A stretch of DNA of 24,054 nucleotides, taken from positions 1 through 24,054 of the forward strand of contig CAYYAQ010000076.1 in assembly GCA_964469555.1 (NCBI GenBank). The letters run 5' to 3'. Below are positions 22,848 through 24,054 of the stretch, in pieces; the stretch's first letter is position 1; the number at the start of each line of letters is the position of its first letter. The position numbers and the translations under genes were made by a program. The notes beneath the pieces were generated by a model. The model made no database searches and was not told the origin of the DNA. It saw nothing but the letters and a program-made list of their open reading frames with translations. This stretch comes from CAYYAQ01 sp964469555 (GTDB lineage Bacteria > Planctomycetota > UBA1135 > UBA2386).

Positions 22848-23084
22848 GTGGCGGGAGGCCCACACGCCGCGTCGGTCATGTGCCCCCGGTGCCTCGAGCG
22901 GGCCGAGCGCGTCACCGAAGGAATCGAAGACGACTCCTACGAGTGCCCCTCGTGCGGCGAGGGGTTCGGCATCGACTGGTCGCACGGCCAGCCCGACAGG
23001 CCGTGCTGGCCGACGACCGCGAGAGAGATCGAAGAGGCACGCCTGACGCAGGCTTGCCTCAAAGGCGAACGGTCCGAAGACTGA
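22848..23084 (+). CDS. Small zinc-ribbon protein
   Basis: A 78-residue frame from GTG 22848, four bases after the preceding stop. The core is a two-knuckle zinc ribbon: CPRC (12-15) and CPSCG (33-37) separated by an acidic spacer (EGIEDDSYE), followed by FGIDWSHGQPDRPCWP. The tail (about 56-78) is a short charged helix. ATG 22878 is an alternative start that would begin directly at the first CPRC. The order of Cys motifs and the GC-ending codons argue for a real gene. Its TGA is the base before the stop of the convergent glycine-rich gene. The function is unknown; the nearby kinase also has zinc ribbons. Confidence 0.6.
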   Translation: MAGGPHAASVMCPRCLERAERVTEGIEDDSYECPSCGEGFGIDWSHGQPDRPCWPTTAREIEEARLTQACLKGERSED

Positions 23085-23825
23085 TCACAGGCACCAGAAC
23101 ACTGCGATCTTCTTCACGACGACCGCCTTGCCGAGAGAGTGATCGATCGTGAGTTCGAAGCGGTAACCATTCTTGCCGCTGCTGAATAGCGACGGGTTGC
23201 TGAACGGACCGACGTACGGGAGCCACGGCGTGACGGTCGTCCCCGACTTCGGAACGAACTTGCCCTTCGTCCCGATCGTCAGCGTGGCGCCCTGAACCGT
23301 GAACCGCAGCAGGGTGCCGGCTCCACCCGCGAGCGGGCCCACTCGCGGATCGTCCGAAAACGTCACCGGCTTGCCGTCGACGAGGGCTTCGATCTCGTAG
23401 CGCAGGAACTCCGTCTTGAACAGCAGGTTCGTCGGGTACCAGAGCGAACTCACCGAGACCAACTTGTCCCGATCCTTGGGATCGAACCTGGCGACCGGCG
23501 GCTTCGACGGAATCGTCGTCCCGACGTTGTAGCCGTTTGGATCGAGAGCGGTCTCGAAGTGGAGGATGCCATTCGACCCGCCGCCGCCGACGGCGCGCAT
23601 TCCGGAGTAGACCTGGTCGCCAGGGCCGCCGACCGTCACCCCGCCGGCACCGCCCGCCACGCTGATCTTCCCGGTGTTGTTCGTCGCCAAGCTCACCTGC
23701 AGGAACAACGCACCGCCCGAACCACCGCCACCAGGAGTCATCATCCCACGGATGCTGAAGTTGCTCTGGTCGAACGCGCCGGAACCACCGCGGGCCTCGA
23801 TGCGACCCGTCAGCAGGACGTCCAA
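23085..23825 (-). CDS. Glycine-rich surface-type protein, 5' end disrupted
   Basis: On the - strand, a good coding frame runs from about 23920 to TGA at 23087-23085. At least 246 residues are visible from the TTG at 23825. The N-terminal part is Gly-rich beta sequence (GRIEARGGSGAF, TPGGGGSGGALFLQ, GGAGGVTVGGPG) and the rest is a Gly/Pro/Val beta domain with TPWLPYVGPFSN near the end. Upstream of TTG the same frame still looks coding (RGGGGGAIGLRLGRG) but meets a TGA near 23930 and has no ATG, so the true start is missing. The gene is either truncated by the anomalous segment at 23880-24013 or affected by an assembly fault. The family resembles secreted glycine-rich proteins of unknown role. 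Confidence 0.65.
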   Translation of the reverse strand: MDVLLTGRIEARGGSGAFDQSNFSIRGMMTPGGGGSGGALFLQVSLATNNTGKISVAGGAGGVTVGGPGDQVYSGMRAVGGGGSNGILHFETALDPNGYNVGTTIPSKPPVARFDPKDRDKLVSVSSLWYPTNLLFKTEFLRYEIEALVDGKPVTFSDDPRVGPLAGGAGTLLRFTVQGATLTIGTKGKFVPKSGTTVTPWLPYVGPFSNPSLFSSGKNGYRFELTIDHSLGKAVVVKKIAVFWCL

Positions 23826-23872
23826 ACCTCGACCGAGGCGGAGACCGATCGCCCCACCACCTCCGCCGCGCG

Positions 23873-24013
23873 GATGTTGGACTTCTCCTGCCTCCGCGTC
23901 GTGTCGGCGTACCCGAGCCCTTCAACAGTGGATTTTGTTGGGAGGGCTTTTGGGCCGGCGTTGGGGGGTGTCCCCATACCACTACACACACGCACACACA
24001 ACCCATGATGTTG
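23873..24013. other. Anomalous non-coding segment between 7-bp direct repeats
   Basis: GATGTTG occurs at 23873-23879 and again at 24007-24013. Between them lies sequence with T- and G-runs and an imperfect CA repeat (23984-24001). Neither strand gives a continuation of the glycine-rich protein. Beyond it, - strand sequence again reads Gly-rich (AGGSVNI near 24010-24030). It could be a small insertion, a divergent stretch or a misassembly. Confidence 0.35.
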
Positions 24014-24054
24014 ACGGAGCCGCCCGCGCAGTGCCGCCCCCGCAGCCGCACCGT

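Overview
The window is a GC-rich bacterial scaffold with two 100-N gaps. It carries many secreted proteins, an iduronate-2-sulfatase-type sulfatase, a collagen-like surface protein, a membrane protein with a spermidine-synthase-like domain, and a Ser/Thr kinase beside a PP2C phosphatase. This mix, and the style of the secreted proteins, fits a Planctomycetota genome. That placement is inferred from gene style, as no rRNA or other marker gene is present.

Layout. (1) Positions 2-2146 (+): the Arg/Gly-rich C-terminal tail of an upstream protein, probably a membrane-fusion adaptor, then a MacB/LolD-type ATPase and a MacB-type permease that overlap by one base. (2) 2147-2856: an intergenic region of about 700 bp with no convincing gene but several stem-loops. 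(3) 2857-7729 (+): a tight operon-like run. It holds a secreted N-acyl-D-amino-acid deacylase, a secreted protein of unknown function (GTG start overlapping the previous stop), a 46-codon small ORF, a secreted M19 dipeptidase, and a cytoplasmic protein that resembles the Vms1/ANKZF1 peptidyl-tRNA release-factor domain (VLRF1) and keeps the GxxQ motif. (4) 7738-13614 (-): a secreted Cys-containing protein, an alpha/beta-hydrolase fused to a sialidase-like domain, a 46-codon stub of a ThuA-type gene, a decayed secreted-protein gene (ACG where the start should be, plus a frameshift), and a sulfatase. (5) 13623-13811 (+): a headless C-terminal coding fragment. (6) 13984-16560 (+): a polytopic membrane protein with a central spermidine-synthase-like domain. 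(7) 16781-20402 (+): a collagen-like protein broken by two assembly gaps, translationally coupled to an IPT/TIG-domain secreted protein that carries a 25-bp perfect palindrome. (8) 20392-22571 (-): a kinase with four zinc ribbons, then a PP2C phosphatase. (9) 22686-23084 (+): two small ORFs diverging from the kinase, one basic and one a zinc-ribbon protein. (10) 23085-24054 (-): a glycine-rich surface-type protein whose 5' end is disrupted by an anomalous segment.

Themes. The deacylase and the dipeptidase could together process N-acylated or D-residue-containing peptides outside the cytoplasm. The kinase/phosphatase pair is a likely reversible phosphorylation switch. Gene debris (the ThuA stub, the frameshifted gene and the headless fragment) flanks the sulfatase and hydrolase genes, which suggests turnover in this carbohydrate-related stretch. 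The strongest lead for unusual biology is the VLRF1-like protein at 7082-7729. The kinase/zinc-ribbon neighbourhood comes second.
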